Shown here in pieces: positions 18,750-29,015 of a stretch of DNA of 64,000 bases. Positions within the stretch are counted from its first letter, which is position 1. The number at the start of each line of letters is the position of its first letter. Location: NCBI GenBank assembly GCA_029237695.1, contig CM055273.1, positions 55,231,968-55,295,967 on the forward strand, given 5' to 3'. Source of the DNA: Conchocele bisecta (lineage: Eukaryota > Mollusca > Bivalvia > Lucinida > Thyasiridae). Both the position numbers and the translations under genes were made by a program. The notes below the pieces were generated by a model. It searched no databases. It saw only the letters and a list, made by a program, of their open reading frames with translations, and had not been told where the DNA came from.

Positions 18750-19209
18750 TACGGAGCCCCGCAGGGGACGTATTTTTTTTTTGTATTAATTCGTTCCCAC
18801 GAAATAACAATTCATTCACTCAATTTAACAATTCGTTCCCATGAATTAATAATTCGTTCCCACGAAATAACAATTCGTTACCTCAATTTAACAATTCGTT
18901 CCCACGAATTAACATTTCGTTCCCGCGAATTAACAATTCGTTCCCTCAATTTAACGATTCGTTCCCACGAAATAGCAATTCGTTCCCACGGGAACGAATT
19001 GTTAATTCGTGGGAACGAATTGTTATATCGTGGGAACGAATTGTTAATTCGAGGGAACGAATTGTTAAATTGAGGAACGAATTGTCATTTCGTGGGAACG
19101 AATTGTTTTATCGTGGGAACGAATTGTTAATTCGAATTGTTAAATTGAGGGAACGAATTGTTATTTCGTAGGAACGAATTAATGAAAAAATCCCTTGCGG
19201 GGCTCCGTA
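18750..19209. mobile_element. Fold-back element 1 with AATTCGTTCCC minisatellite arms
   Basis: Ends TACGGAGCCCCGCAGGGG and its near reverse complement CCCTTGCGGGGCTCCGTA flank arms built of about 20-base units AACAATTCGTTCCCACGAAT, in one orientation up to about 18990 and inverted after it. It is flanked by direct repeats AGAAGC (18744-18749 and 19210-19215), a plausible 6-base target duplication. Non-coding, inside a decarboxylase intron. Confidence 0.82.
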
Positions 19210-19316
19210 AGAAGCAGACATAAAGAGCCAACAGTAAGCATAGTTGAACCGTACATGGGTCAGCAGGTAACATGCACCCACTCCATCATTCATAACAAGT
19301 GGAATAATAATCGAAT

Positions 19317-19753
19317 TTATCCCGTCAACACAGTGCGTATGTGCCGTGAAACACGGTGCCGTGAAACAATTTTGATATCCAGTCAATACAATTTTTGCAT
19401 TTTACAGCCATTTGTAGGTGTTGACGGGATAAATAGAATAGTAGGTTAGTGCCGTGAATGGGAAAAAATATCTGGCGCGGCACGGAAACGGGATGTGCTC
19501 GGCAGAGCCTCGCCCATCCCGTTTCCTGAGCCTTGCCAGATATTTTTTCCCATTCACGGCACTAACCTACTATTCTCTATCTATTTTCCTTATTTCTGAA
19601 CCAAAGTATATGTTGTGACCACTCATTTGAACCGTCTCGGCGAGACGGTTCAAATGAGTGGTAACAACATATACTTCTGATGAGAAATAAAGAAATTCTT
19701 GGGCCTTGCCGGATATTTTTTCCCATTCACGGCACTAACCTACTATTCTCTAT
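19317..19753 (+). mobile_element. Composite palindromic element, copy 2, forward (a-b-c-half b)
   Basis: Module a (TTTATCCCGTCAACAC to GTTGACGGGATAAA), palindrome b (TAGTAGGTTAGTGCCGTG arms), palindrome c (GACCACTCATTTGAACCG arms) and a second right half of b. The order is the exact reverse complement of the copy at 15.3 kb. Confidence 0.82.
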
Positions 19754-20235
19754 ATTCTGTTCATGATGCGTAGTATATTAGCGTTATTCATTTCATATTT
19801 TAATAGGAACGTGTGCCTTGTTGAAGCCTATGAGCCGATTGCTGTGTAATGCCGCATCGTGTTGAAATCGGTTCGTACGTATTAAGTTTGTATGCTGTGA
19901 TTTCCTTCGGGAATACAGTGTAGCACTCTGGTTATTTTGCTTCTTTCGGTATAATTATACCTTATCTTGCTTATTTTGCGCGGTGTATTTTTTAATGACT
20001 CTGTATTCCCCGTTCTATTGGGTGCCTTGTTTTACATTCACTTACGAAATAAGACATGATCGTTCTTTGTCGATATACGTGTACAAGCAGCCAGCAATGT
20101 CGTCATTCAAATAATAGTACATGTACATGTATCATGGAGTATCAGTTTGGCTGCATGTGTATTCGAGTTAATGATATATAATGTACATTTATTGTGATAC
20201 ATCTTTTCGTACACGTAGATGGAATAAAATGGAAA

Positions 20236-20392
20236 ACCTAATGTATATTTACAATATATATGTATTAATGTATATTTACAATGTGTATGTATTAATGTAT
20301 ATTTACAATGTATATGCATTAATGTATATTTACAATGTATATGTATTAATGTATATTTGCAATGTATATGTATTAATGTATATTTACAATGA
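20236..20392. repeat. Minisatellite, TTAATGTATATTTACAATG unit
   Basis: About six tandem copies of a 27-30 base unit TTAATGTATATTTACAATGT plus ATATGTA. Long open frames across it on both strands are artefacts of the repeat. Confidence 0.8.
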
Positions 20393-20462
20393 CAGTATTG
20401 TTCAGGAAAAAACATTTGGTAGGGGGTAAAACCACAGCCCATGTGATTAGTATGCATCTTAC

Positions 20463-20530
20463 CACATCACGGAGAGGTCGAAATTAACGAGCATCCATTT
20501 ATGTGGGTTAATGCTGAATGTTTGCCCATA
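20463..20530 (-). CDS. Decarboxylase exon 9
   Basis: 68 bases after acceptor GAATTGCAG: YGQTFSINPHKWMLVNFDLS, then VM and two bases of a Trp codon; donor GTAAGA. NPHKW contains the lysine that binds PLP. The phase matches exon 10 exactly. Confidence 0.9.
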
Positions 20531-20741
20531 CTGCAATTCAAACATGTGATATCACAAAACATTAGATAACGGTTCTTTAGGACATGGTTGCACGTGCATA
20601 GTCATCGTGTAGCATGTTGCAGCCTGTAACTATGTGACCCTCCCGTACGGGAGCAATGCATATGTATATACTTGAAATCGTGTGTTGTAAAGTGTGTACC
20701 GAACCTTCTTGTTTTGTCCGTTGACGTGATAGTGTGTGTTT

Positions 20742-21033
20742 TATCCCGTCAACACAGTGCGTATGTGCCGTGAAACATTTTTGATATCCTGTCAATACGA
20801 CCTAATCACTGCGTAAGAATATGTGCGGTGACTGGGGTTACTTTTTTTGCATTTTAAAGCCATTTGTAGGTATTAACGGGATAAATAGAATAGTAGGTTA
20901 GTGCCGTGAATGGGGAAAATATCTGGCGCGGCACGGAAACGGGATGTGCTCGGCAGAGCCTCGCCCATCCCGTTTCCTAAGCCTTGTCAGATATGTATTC
21001 CCATTCACGGCACTAACCTACTATTCTCTATAT
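20742..21033 (+). mobile_element. Composite palindromic element, copy 3, forward (long a, b only)
   Basis: Module a carries about 60 extra bases (ACCTAATCACTGCGTA, GCGGTGACTGGGGTT) and is followed by palindrome b. Module c and the second half of b are absent. The same long form of a is seen at 36.5, 38.3 and 38.9 kb, so two subfamilies exist. Confidence 0.78.
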
Positions 21034-21084
21034 TTTTAATCGTTTTCAAGAATTCAGGAGTCACTATAGACGATACTTCTGTAC

Positions 21085-21179
21085 CTGTATTCCTTCCATT
21101 ATATATCTGTATTCTGGACAGACAAACGCACTACCAGCGTATGCTGCATCAATATGCAGCCACATGTCGTGTTCCTCGC
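21085..21179 (-). CDS. Decarboxylase exon 8
   Basis: 95 bases after acceptor TACTTTTAG, phase 1, completing the Cys codon from exon 7. It reads [20 protein letters not shown] and [11 protein letters not shown]; donor [14 protein letters not shown] holds the aspartate that contacts the PLP pyridine nitrogen. Confidence 0.88.
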
Positions 21180-21735
21180 CTAAAAGTAAATGAAAATATT
21201 GATGCCGATGTTATGTATACATAATGCCGAGGAACACAAAAACGTTCCGTTCCTTTAAGAGTAATATTATTGATACAATACAGGGGATAATATGGACTGC
21301 ACGCATGTTATTTGATCAAAATAATACTAGGACATTGCGCTCAATATTTGCCTTATGGTGTTCCTTGCGAATACAGTTAACGAACACATTAGGATGGTCA
21401 CACACTTCAACGTGCTTGATTGGCAATTGATAATCGAAAAGTAAATATCAGAATATAATGCACATGTATAAAATAGCCAGATCGAGTGAGCGGAGGCTCA
21501 TGAATACATCGGTCGCCGCCTGGACCGACAAATAAAATCGTTAACGCAAATCGTACACACGGACAGACGGAATGACGAAAACTATAGACCCTTCAACATA
21601 CTTCGTATGCATGCGGTATAATCATTTAAACGTATAGCGAAGAAGCTATTAATACCAATAGAACACCATCAAAACAACAGTGTCGTAAAGCAGTAAATCA
21701 CTACAGACAGGATACAGTGCTTCTGTAGAACTAAT

Positions 21736-22033
21736 CTGTAGCCGATTTCACTAATTTGTCTAGCAAAGTATACTTTGAGGGAGTAATCATCTATTTTTTC
21801 CTGAAATGCATGATTTCATATAGAACTAACGACTGCATATATTTGATGATTAAAAGTATGCAGAATTATTATACTGAATTTATTACATTATCACAGCCAA
21901 AATGGCTGTGATAATGTAATAAATTCAGTATAATAAAAATTCAAATAAATTTATCCTAAAATTGAAAATTTCTCCCTCAAAGTATACTTTGCTAGAAAAG
22001 TATACTTTGCAATGTTGGTGAAATAGGCTACTG
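21736..22033. mobile_element. Harbinger-like palindromic MITE, copy 1
   Basis: Terminal TAGCC...GGCTA with subterminal AAGTATACTTTG repeats and a central palindrome CACAGCCAAAATGGCTGTG. Flanked by CTG on both sides, the 3-base duplication seen in all three copies. Lies 41 bases from decarboxylase exon 7. Confidence 0.75.
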
Positions 22034-22073
22034 GGAAGCATGTCATGCAAATGTATATAAATATATATCTTAC

Positions 22074-22140
22074 AAATTGGGCCCAGCTCCGCTAAATTAT
22101 CGAATGCACAGGAACCAGTCGTACCCAGAGACGCGCACAG
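22074..22140 (-). CDS. Decarboxylase exon 7
   Basis: 67 bases after acceptor TTATTGCAG: LCASLGTTGSCAFDNLAELG, then PI and one base of the next Cys codon; donor GTAAGA. LGTTGxCAFD is the family motif next to the PLP pocket. Confidence 0.88.
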
Positions 22141-22229
22141 CTGCAATAATAAGACAGTTCCATACACACTACACAGTTGCAAATACATACTAATTATAAG
22201 GGTCAGTCATTAATTCATAGTTATTAGTT

Positions 22230-22612
22230 ACTATAGGAATGAATGGCCTTTTTGTGGAATTTATCGGGGTAAAATTACAATTTTCGAAAAAAAATCTAAT
22301 TTTTTTTATTCTTTTTCGAAAATTGTAATTTTTTAAGGCCTCGTCCAGTATTCCCGCGACTTTTCCAAGTTTATATCCCCGATAAATTCCACAAAAATGC
22401 CATTCATTCCTTATAATTCCAGCATTTTAAATAAATTAATCAAGAACATGTGTTTATTTTCCGTTTTCTTAAGAATTATTTTAACTGCGCCTCACGGTTA
22501 CGGAAAGTAGTTCGGCGTGGGAGTTTACTGGGATATACATTTTGGACAGAGACTTGGTACGGGCCAATCAAATGTTAGGGAATTGTGAAAATATTTTTGT
22601 GCTGGAATTATA
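22230..22612 (+). mobile_element. MITE family B, copy 1
   Basis: Starts ATAGGAATGAATGGCCTTTT, has a hairpin with GTCCAGTATTCCCGCGAC, and ends GTGCTGGAATTAT. Other copies are at 35.1 kb (inverted, nested in a Harbinger-like MITE) and 44.5 kb. Here one hairpin arm is replaced by an AAAATTACAATTTTCG inverted segment. Confidence 0.65.
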
Positions 22613-23035
22613 TGTACATGAACGCTAATTTGGCATAATTCGTGGGGCATGTCTTGCCCGATGCCTTCGTATTAAAATGCCAATGGGAAGTGTGTCTCTG
22701 GAAGTAGAAGGACATTAGCAGACAAAGAAGCCATTAACAATATACATACGCTATGTCGTGGTCAATTATATCTTTTTCAGGTGTAGCCAGGACTGACTTG
22801 TGACAATGTAGGAATCGCTATAAGCTTGCGCTTAGCTTGAATGCATTTTTACTTTAATATGGCAGATAGCAATCATTTCATACAATGAATTAACTTGCGG
22901 TTAAATAATATTTACATACTCATATCACGATTAAATGGATATTCGTTGTTAAATGAAATATTAGCTGACGCTTGAATATGAATTCATAACATTTGTTTAA
23001 TATGGTGTTTAAGTCAAATTCCTGTGTGTGTTGTC

Positions 23036-23128
23036 TTTAGTTGCGAACGGTACCTCTTTCAATCTACTCCAATACCGTAGCTACGGACGGTACGGGAGTA
23101 AATCGCAAGAGTTACCGTTCGCAACTAT
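23036..23128. repeat. Near-perfect short palindrome, copy 2
   Basis: Same sequence as the palindrome at 17.76 kb: TAGTTGCGAACGGTA arms around ACCGTAGCTACGG. Confidence 0.7.
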
Positions 23129-23424
23129 GTTGTCTTCAGCTAGATTTGAAAAATCGCAATTCGTATTTCAAGAATTGGTTACTCCATTGAGTATTACGCT
23201 ACACTTTGCTACAATTTGCTAGCTGACATTCAAATATGCAGGTGTATACAATATATGTTGTGCGCCCGCAGTCAGTACGAATGACAGAACATCTGAGCCT
23301 CGATCAATTAAACATATTTATTTTAACCAAGAAAACAGAGTGTGTGCACCGAAAGCACAGCCATTGATCTATACTGTTTCAGCATGACAATGTCAGAATT
23401 AATATGATCGTGTCCATTGCTTAC

Positions 23425-23874
23425 GAAAAATGGAATTCGTCCTTCTGCCTTGTCCTTGGCTATGGCTTCACGTATGGTCTCTCCACGGAGACTGAATGTT
23501 CAGTCGCTGGGAAGTTTGGTCATTTTTACAGCACCGAGTAGACCTGTAGCCCATTTCACCAACATTGCAAAGTATACTTTTCTAGAAAAGTATACTTTGA
23601 GGGAGTAATCCTTTATTTTTCCTCAAATGCATTATGTCATATAGAACTAACTACTGCTTATATTTGATGATTAAAAGTATGCAGAATTATTATACTGATT
23701 TTTTTACATTATCACAGCCATTTTGGCTGTGAAAATGTAAAAAATTCAGTATAATAAAAATGAATAAATTTATCCTAAAATTGAAAATTTCTCCCTCAAA
23801 GTATACTTTGCTAGATAAGTATACTTTGCAATGTTGATGAAATAGGCTACTGGTGTATGAACCGAGGAGTTCGC
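23425..23874 (-). pseudogene. Decarboxylase exon 6, split by a MITE and an in-frame TGA
   Basis: The exon begins after acceptor ATTCCAG at 23874 with ANSSVHT, runs 25 bases to the CAG at 23852-23850, is interrupted by a 303-base MITE, then resumes past a second CAG (23546-23544) as GLLGAVKMTKLPSD. Removing the MITE and one CAG aligns it to the family without gaps. A TGA (about 23508) follows PSD, then TFSLRGETIREAIAKDKAEG and RIPFF to donor GTAAGC at 23424. The family AHSSV histidine, which stacks on PLP, is Asn. Both the insertion and the TGA should prevent a functional protein. Confidence 0.82.
23544..23852. mobile_element. Harbinger-like palindromic MITE, copy 2, inside decarboxylase exon 6
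   Basis: About 303 bases with ends TAGCC/GGCTA, AAGTATACTTT subterminal repeats and a central palindrome around CACAGCCATTTTGGCTGTG. CTG lies at both borders. The reconstructed empty site on the coding strand reads ACACCAGGTCT. Zebrafish Harbinger3-type elements are remembered to duplicate CWG within a target of the form ACACCWGGTCT. Confidence 0.8.
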
Positions 23875-24224
23875 CTGGAATTGTGGGTTTCTATGTTTAT
23901 ATGATTTAAACTGTGTACATGTAGGATTGTAATATAAAGCGCTGAAAAACGTATCGATCGTATGCTACTATTCAGTATGCATGTTAAAGGAATACTACGT
24001 GTTGTATATTAGTACAATTTGGCTAAACTCGCACATATCCGAATTATGTAATCGGACGAGTACAATGATTTTGGGAAAAAAATAACATTTCCTTTCAGAA
24101 CATAGCATTAGTATATTGTTTCTAAATTTGCGACAAGCACGCAGCTACATACCATTATATATTTAGTAGTGAAATATGTATGTGTATTGTCTGAGGAACT
24201 ATCGTGATATGAATGTCTGCATAC

Positions 24225-24359
24225 CTGATCCGAGCTATATCCAACCAGGCGCGAGATCAGCTCCATCTTGTTGACATCGGGGTCCTCCGCTTTGTACGTA
24301 GCCACCATTCTGCTGCGTGCAGCCAGCAGGCAGAGGAATACTGTCTCGCTAGCTGAGGA
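24225..24359 (-). CDS. Decarboxylase exon 5
   Basis: 45 codons after acceptor TTGACAG: SSASETVFLCLLAARSRMVA, ending LVGYSSDQ, donor GTATGC. The usual GTASE is SSASE here. It should continue directly into the AHSSV-type motif of exon 6. Confidence 0.88.
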
Positions 24360-24837
24360 CTGTCAATTTTCATTAAGTATGTACTACATTCGTATATACT
24401 AATTTTGTGTGTATTTGTTTCTCTAGTCCAGTGTAAAAATGCATGTCGAGGTTTATCATCGAGTACATTGACAAGAAATGCGATTATGGTAAAAATGTAC
24501 TACCCATAACATACACTACGCATACCCTATCGTATGTACATTCATGTGTTACCTTTATTGCATTGCGTCACCAAACTAGTTCATTATCTAATAGTTCCAC
24601 CACGAAAAAGTCATACATCGCTATATATAATCGTATCACATGTATTCGCACAACATATGGAACCCTAGTCAGGCTACTGTGACTGCTTAATGAAGTTCCT
24701 TGAATTCCGTACTTGGCATATGTGTGATTACATAACAACATATTGGAAGTAAGTATACGAATGTGTGTGATGGAGCAACTGCATGTTTCTGTCTACCGGT
24801 AAGCTACACAGGTATGACGACACACGGTCATGCGTAC

Positions 24838-24957
24838 CTGTATGACCCCGCCACCGGCTCCCGGCCCACAGTGCAGGAAGTCCTCCGTTAGGGCCAACAT
24901 CTTTCCCAGCCAATCCGTGGTGATCACTTCTAGCTCCGTACACGCCGGACTCGTCGC
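24838..24957 (-). CDS. Decarboxylase exon 4
   Basis: 40 codons after acceptor [28 protein letters not shown], continuing to [10 protein letters not shown], donor [14 protein letters not shown] and GGGVIQ are family signatures in the PLP-phosphate binding region. Confidence 0.9.
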
Positions 24958-25052
24958 CTGCAATTCCATTTAGTATGGCATACTATACAGCGACGCAAAT
25001 AAGTTTACAATAAAAAACAGCATGCCCAAAGGAGACGAAAGGAGCCAAACTA

Positions 25053-25467
25053 ATAGAGAATAGTAAGTTAGTGCCGTGAATGGGAAAAAATATCCGGCAA
25101 GGCTCAATAATTTCTTTATTTCTCATCAGAAGTATATGTTGTGACCACTCATTTGAACCGTCTCGCCAAGACGTATACTTTGGTTCAGAAATAAGGAAAA
25201 TAGATAGAGAATAGTAGGTTAGTGTCGTGAATGGGAAAAAATATCTGGCAAGGCTTAGGAAACAGGATGGGCGAGGCTCTGCCGAGCACATCCCGTTTCC
25301 GTGCCGCGCCAGATATTTTTTCCCATTCACGGCACTAACCTACTATTCTATTTATCCCGTCAACACCTACAAATGGCTGTAAAATGCAAAAATAGTATTG
25401 ACTGGATATCAAAAATGTTTCACGGCACCGTGTTTCACGGCACATACGCACTGTGTTGACGGGTTAA
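25053..25467 (-). mobile_element. Composite palindromic element, copy 4, reverse
   Basis: Same order as the 15.3 kb copy, but the right arm of palindrome c is missing (CGTCTCGCCAAGACG then directly TATACTTTGG). Module a is the short form. In the intron between decarboxylase exons 3 and 4. Confidence 0.8.
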
Positions 25468-25688
25468 AAGCGCATTGTGTGTACATGTATGGTGGGTAGT
25501 CTGATCATGATCTGCACTCGTCGCTATTCCATTAATGAAACATTCGCCATGCTTTCAACAAGCAACATAGATCGGGCTAGTTACCGGGCTACATGGCTGA
25601 GCTATTTGACCAGGAGCTACGCTGGTCAAAAGTACCATCATCCCCATGTCTTCAGTAACAGCCACATATACATGAAATACGTTTATAC

Positions 25689-25802
25689 CCATGAGAAGCC
25701 GATACAGCCGATGGCGTCAGAGAGCATGTCTCTCAGTATGGACGGGTAGGAACTGCCCGCTGCAAAGTAGCCATGGAAGAACGGACTGTGCCAGTGGGTA
25801 AC
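25689..25802 (-). CDS. Decarboxylase exon 3
   Basis: 38 codons after acceptor [28 protein letters not shown], then [18 protein letters not shown], donor GTATAA. It covers the family VTHWxSPxFxxYF active-site loop and the [14 protein letters not shown] helix. Confidence 0.88.
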
Positions 25803-25849
25803 CTGCAATCGTCAGTGACAGCAGCGTCAGACGATATGCAATGTAAATT

Positions 25850-26400
25850 AATCCCCACGTCAGGGTTGTGGTATCACTTTAAAGATGCATGTCCACTCAG
25901 TAGACACACAATGATATGTATATGAATTAAACAAGTGTATAATTATCTCACTATTCCGTCAGTTCTAACAATTGCAAGTGCCCGCTATACAAATATAAAC
26001 ATTTAGTAATAGTTAATTTACTGATAGTGACGCGCGGTGGTATCAGACTATTTTCATATGCAAATGAGGCATGCTATGTTTTAATTATTTATACTAATTG
26101 AATGCGTCACCTGAAAAACATAATATGTTCGACAGATTATAAAATATGATCATTGCACATCAAAAAATAAATACAGAGAATACATAGTAATGTCCGTTAA
26201 CATTTTAAGGAAACACGGTTATCGCCCCTGATATCAATGTTGACATTTAGGTCTGATATAAAATGTATAATAATGTCAATCAATGCGTGGAGTAATGGAG
26301 AATGAATGTTTATTTTGCAGATAATGTCTCAGATATAAAGAACAGTGGGAATGTAGCTTTAGTATAAGTTTATTGCATAAGGTGGGCTTTAGAGCTATTA
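25850..26400. repeat. Repeat family C, copy 1
   Basis: Contains GATGCATGTCCACTCAGTAG, CATATGCAAATGAGGCATG, ACACGGTTATCGCCCCTGA and GTCTCAGATATAAAGAACAG in the order seen in copies at 35.8, 37.4 and 42.9 kb. The full element has inverted ends GGTACATGCCCACTCAGTAG. Confidence 0.6.
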
Positions 26401-26406
26401 TATATC

Positions 26407-26478
26407 AATGAAATAAATATATGATCTTACACGAGTGCTATTTAGCACTCGTGTAAGATCATCTATTTCTTTCATTGA
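26407..26478. repeat. Short palindrome
   Basis: ATGATCTTACACGAGTGCTA meets its reverse complement TAGCACTCGTGTAAGATCAT at 26443, with further imperfect symmetry outwards. Confidence 0.7.
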
Positions 26479-26665
26479 AGACTTGGGACAATAATGACGT
26501 TATGAATAAGGTAGATGGTGATAAGGGAAACGCGTCGTTACATATGGATATATGAATTCATAAACACCGGCCTAATTTCATTGTAAATGTATAATATTTT
26601 GTAAATGCATTCTCATTTATATAGAGGACAAAAGAAAATTATATTTGTTCTTGTATCGAAGAATG

Positions 26666-26882
26666 TACAGTGAAACCTCGCTAAACCGGACACCCTGGGG
26701 ACCCCCAGGGTGTACGGTTTAGCGAGGTTTCACTGTAAATCAAGCATTTGATTATCCCGATACATAGTGGTGTGCTATGCGATCATGAACAGGCAGTGTC
26801 ACATGAGATAAATGACCAAGAAACCCATCAAAACTATGATCACACATGTTTCTTGTCGTCCGGTTTAGAGGGGTATACTGTA
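26666..26882. mobile_element. Pogo/Tigger-like MITE, copy 1
   Basis: Ends TACAGTGAAACCTCGCTAAA and TTTAGAGGGGTATACTGTA with TA duplication; an internal hairpin repeats the left end immediately. Ends of the CAGTGGAACCTCTCTAAACC type are typical of pogo/Tigger non-autonomous elements as I remember them. Confidence 0.6.
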
Positions 26883-27492
26883 TACATACAACGTCATAAA
26901 TATACAGACGGATGAACATAGAAAGCAATTTGGCCTTCATTTTATTCAGCGAATAAGTACAAACGGAAGTATCATATACGTGCACCATTCATGATTAGAT
27001 AAGAATGCATCGACCAGGTGTTAACAGTTTGAAACTTCAGAATGACCTAAAACTTTATTCTTAAGTTTGCTGTTTTACAATTCTTCCACAAATTGCTTTA
27101 AAGACCGTCCAAGGAACAGAAATATTAGTTTAAGCAATATTGATTTCAAATTATGGCAAGTGAGATGTATATACATATACATACAATTGAGACAGGATTA
27201 GAAAACAAGCGTTTACACGTATGTGAATTCTTCTCCTGGAATATAAAATACCAATCTACTGATTAATGGGTAAGTTCAATCAACAACCATTAATTAGTTT
27301 AATTGCATGGCAGACAATTACACAAAACAACACGCAGTTGTATCCGATGTTAAAACTATGATATAATACAAAAGTTGAACAGTTTGTTTCTTCTACATTC
27401 AATTAATAACACAGATTAATAACAGACAAATAAGAACAACAAAAAACACTTACATTATACATGAAACAATATGAACGTACCGTACACAAAAC

Positions 27493-27709
27493 TACAGTGG
27501 AACCTCTCTAAACCGGACACTCTGGGAGGTCCCCATGGTGTCCGGTTTAGAGATGTTCCACTGTAAATCACATTTTACCAGTCTGATACGTATTTGGATG
27601 TTTTGTAATCATGAACATACATTATCGTCAGAGATAAATTACAAGGAAACCCATCTAAAATAATATCACAGACGGTATATTGGTGTTCGGTCGAGAGGCT
27701 CCACTGTAT
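27493..27709. mobile_element. Pogo/Tigger-like MITE, copy 2
   Basis: Ends TACAGTGGAACCTCTCTAAA and GAGAGGCTCCACTGTA, same internal hairpin as copy 1. It ends about 30 bases from the donor site of decarboxylase exon 2. Confidence 0.62.
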
Positions 27710-27738
27710 AAAAAAAATAATGGCGAATGCGAACCTAC

Positions 27739-27822
27739 CCCTGGCATAATAACGCTCTCTATGTCTTTGAAAACCTCGCTGAGCTCCTCTGGTGTCTGCG
27801 GCGCTTCCTTCGGCAGAAGGTC
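27739..27822 (-). CDS. Decarboxylase exon 2
   Basis: 28 codons after acceptor CTCTCTGCAG, reading DLLPKEAPQTPEELSEVFKD and then IESVIMPG; donor GTAGGT. It joins exon 1 in phase 0 to give the family PGY-(x)n-PxxAPxxPE and IxxxIMPG pattern. Confidence 0.88.
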
Positions 27823-28148
27823 CTGCAGAGAGGTGTAGCATAGATATTTCTGGCTTATAACTGGTTAAGAAAGTGCTTGATTTGATGAATAAAGACTGTT
27901 GAAACGTCCATGTGAATAAATTTTAAATTATTTTATTTATCACAGTGTTTCTAATCAGAAAATATGTAGCAATTATCACAGGACCGCTTACAACGCTGAG
28001 TTCTATTTTGCCGTTTGCTGTTTTTATTTATTTTCTAAATTTCGCGAAGAAAACATTTTTCTGACAGTGCTTCAACACATTGACATTACAACATGAGGTA
28101 TCTAGCATGACGATATAAACAACACTATGCCTAATGCATATAGAAATC

Positions 28149-28578
28149 GTACGGAAGCTCATTAGGGCCACTTCACTTTTTTTTAATTTCCATTTATTCA
28201 AGATGTTTTCTTGAATTTTCAAGTTGTTTTCTTGAATTTTCAAGATCTTTCCTTGAATTTTCAAGAAAAGATCTTTAAAATTCAAGAAAACAACTTGAAC
28301 ATTCAAGAAAAGATCTTGAAAACAAGATGTTTTCTTGAATTTTCAAGATCTTTCCTTGAATTTTCAAGAAAAGATCTTTAAAATTCAAGAAAACAACTTG
28401 AACATTCAAGAAAAGATCTTGAAAACAAGATGTTTTCTTGAATTTTCAAGTTCTTTTCTTGAATTTTCAAGATCTTTTCTTGAATTTTCAAGAAAAGATC
28501 TTGAAAATTCAAGAAAAGATCTCGAAAATTCAAGAAAAAAGAAAAAAAAAGTGAAGTGGCCCTAATGGGCTTCCGTAC
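28149..28578. mobile_element. Fold-back element 2 with TTCTTGAATTTTCAAGA minisatellite core
   Basis: Unique inverted ends GTACGGAAGCTCATTAGGGC and its complement, each leading through CACTTCACTTTTTT into a core of TTTTCTTGAATTTTCAAGATC units in both orientations, including a direct duplication of about 110 bases. AATC flanks both sides (28145-28148, 28579-28582). Non-coding, in the first decarboxylase intron. Confidence 0.82.
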
Positions 28579-29015
28579 AATCGATATGCTAAATAACTGC
28601 TAAATTTATATAATATAAACATGTTTAAATAAGTTAGTTGGTCAAGTCAGATGGAGCGAACCGAATTTCTTTAAGAATATGAAAATGTTTTTTTGCGGAA
28701 TACATTTATTCTAATAATTTTAAAATTAACGAAAAGACAATGTGACTTTACTTAGCCGTTGTCGGCTTACCACCAGTGATATATAATCTGGAAATATGCA
28801 ACAATTAAAAAATAATTTAGAATTTGACACGTACGCATGTTTTTCATTAGCCCACACTGATTATATTTTGTTTCAGCGTTTTTGACATGACAATGGCATG
28901 AGTGAACATGGGTGTGGTTCCCTAAGTATGTACATTTATGGATGTGTTCCACCAAAGTGGCGCTGGTATGAGCACACCTTCAGCACTACAGATAAGTTGT
29001 GTATCTAAAGAGTAT

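Noticed and set aside
20107..20457. Open frames of about 80-116 codons on both strands
   Set aside because: Produced by the 27-30 base minisatellite; low-complexity repeats.
23544..23852. MITE spliced out of decarboxylase exon 6 as a new intron
   Set aside because: The available GT (CCA|GTAGCC) and AG (CTACAG|GTC) would remove a length that shifts the frame and reaches a stop.
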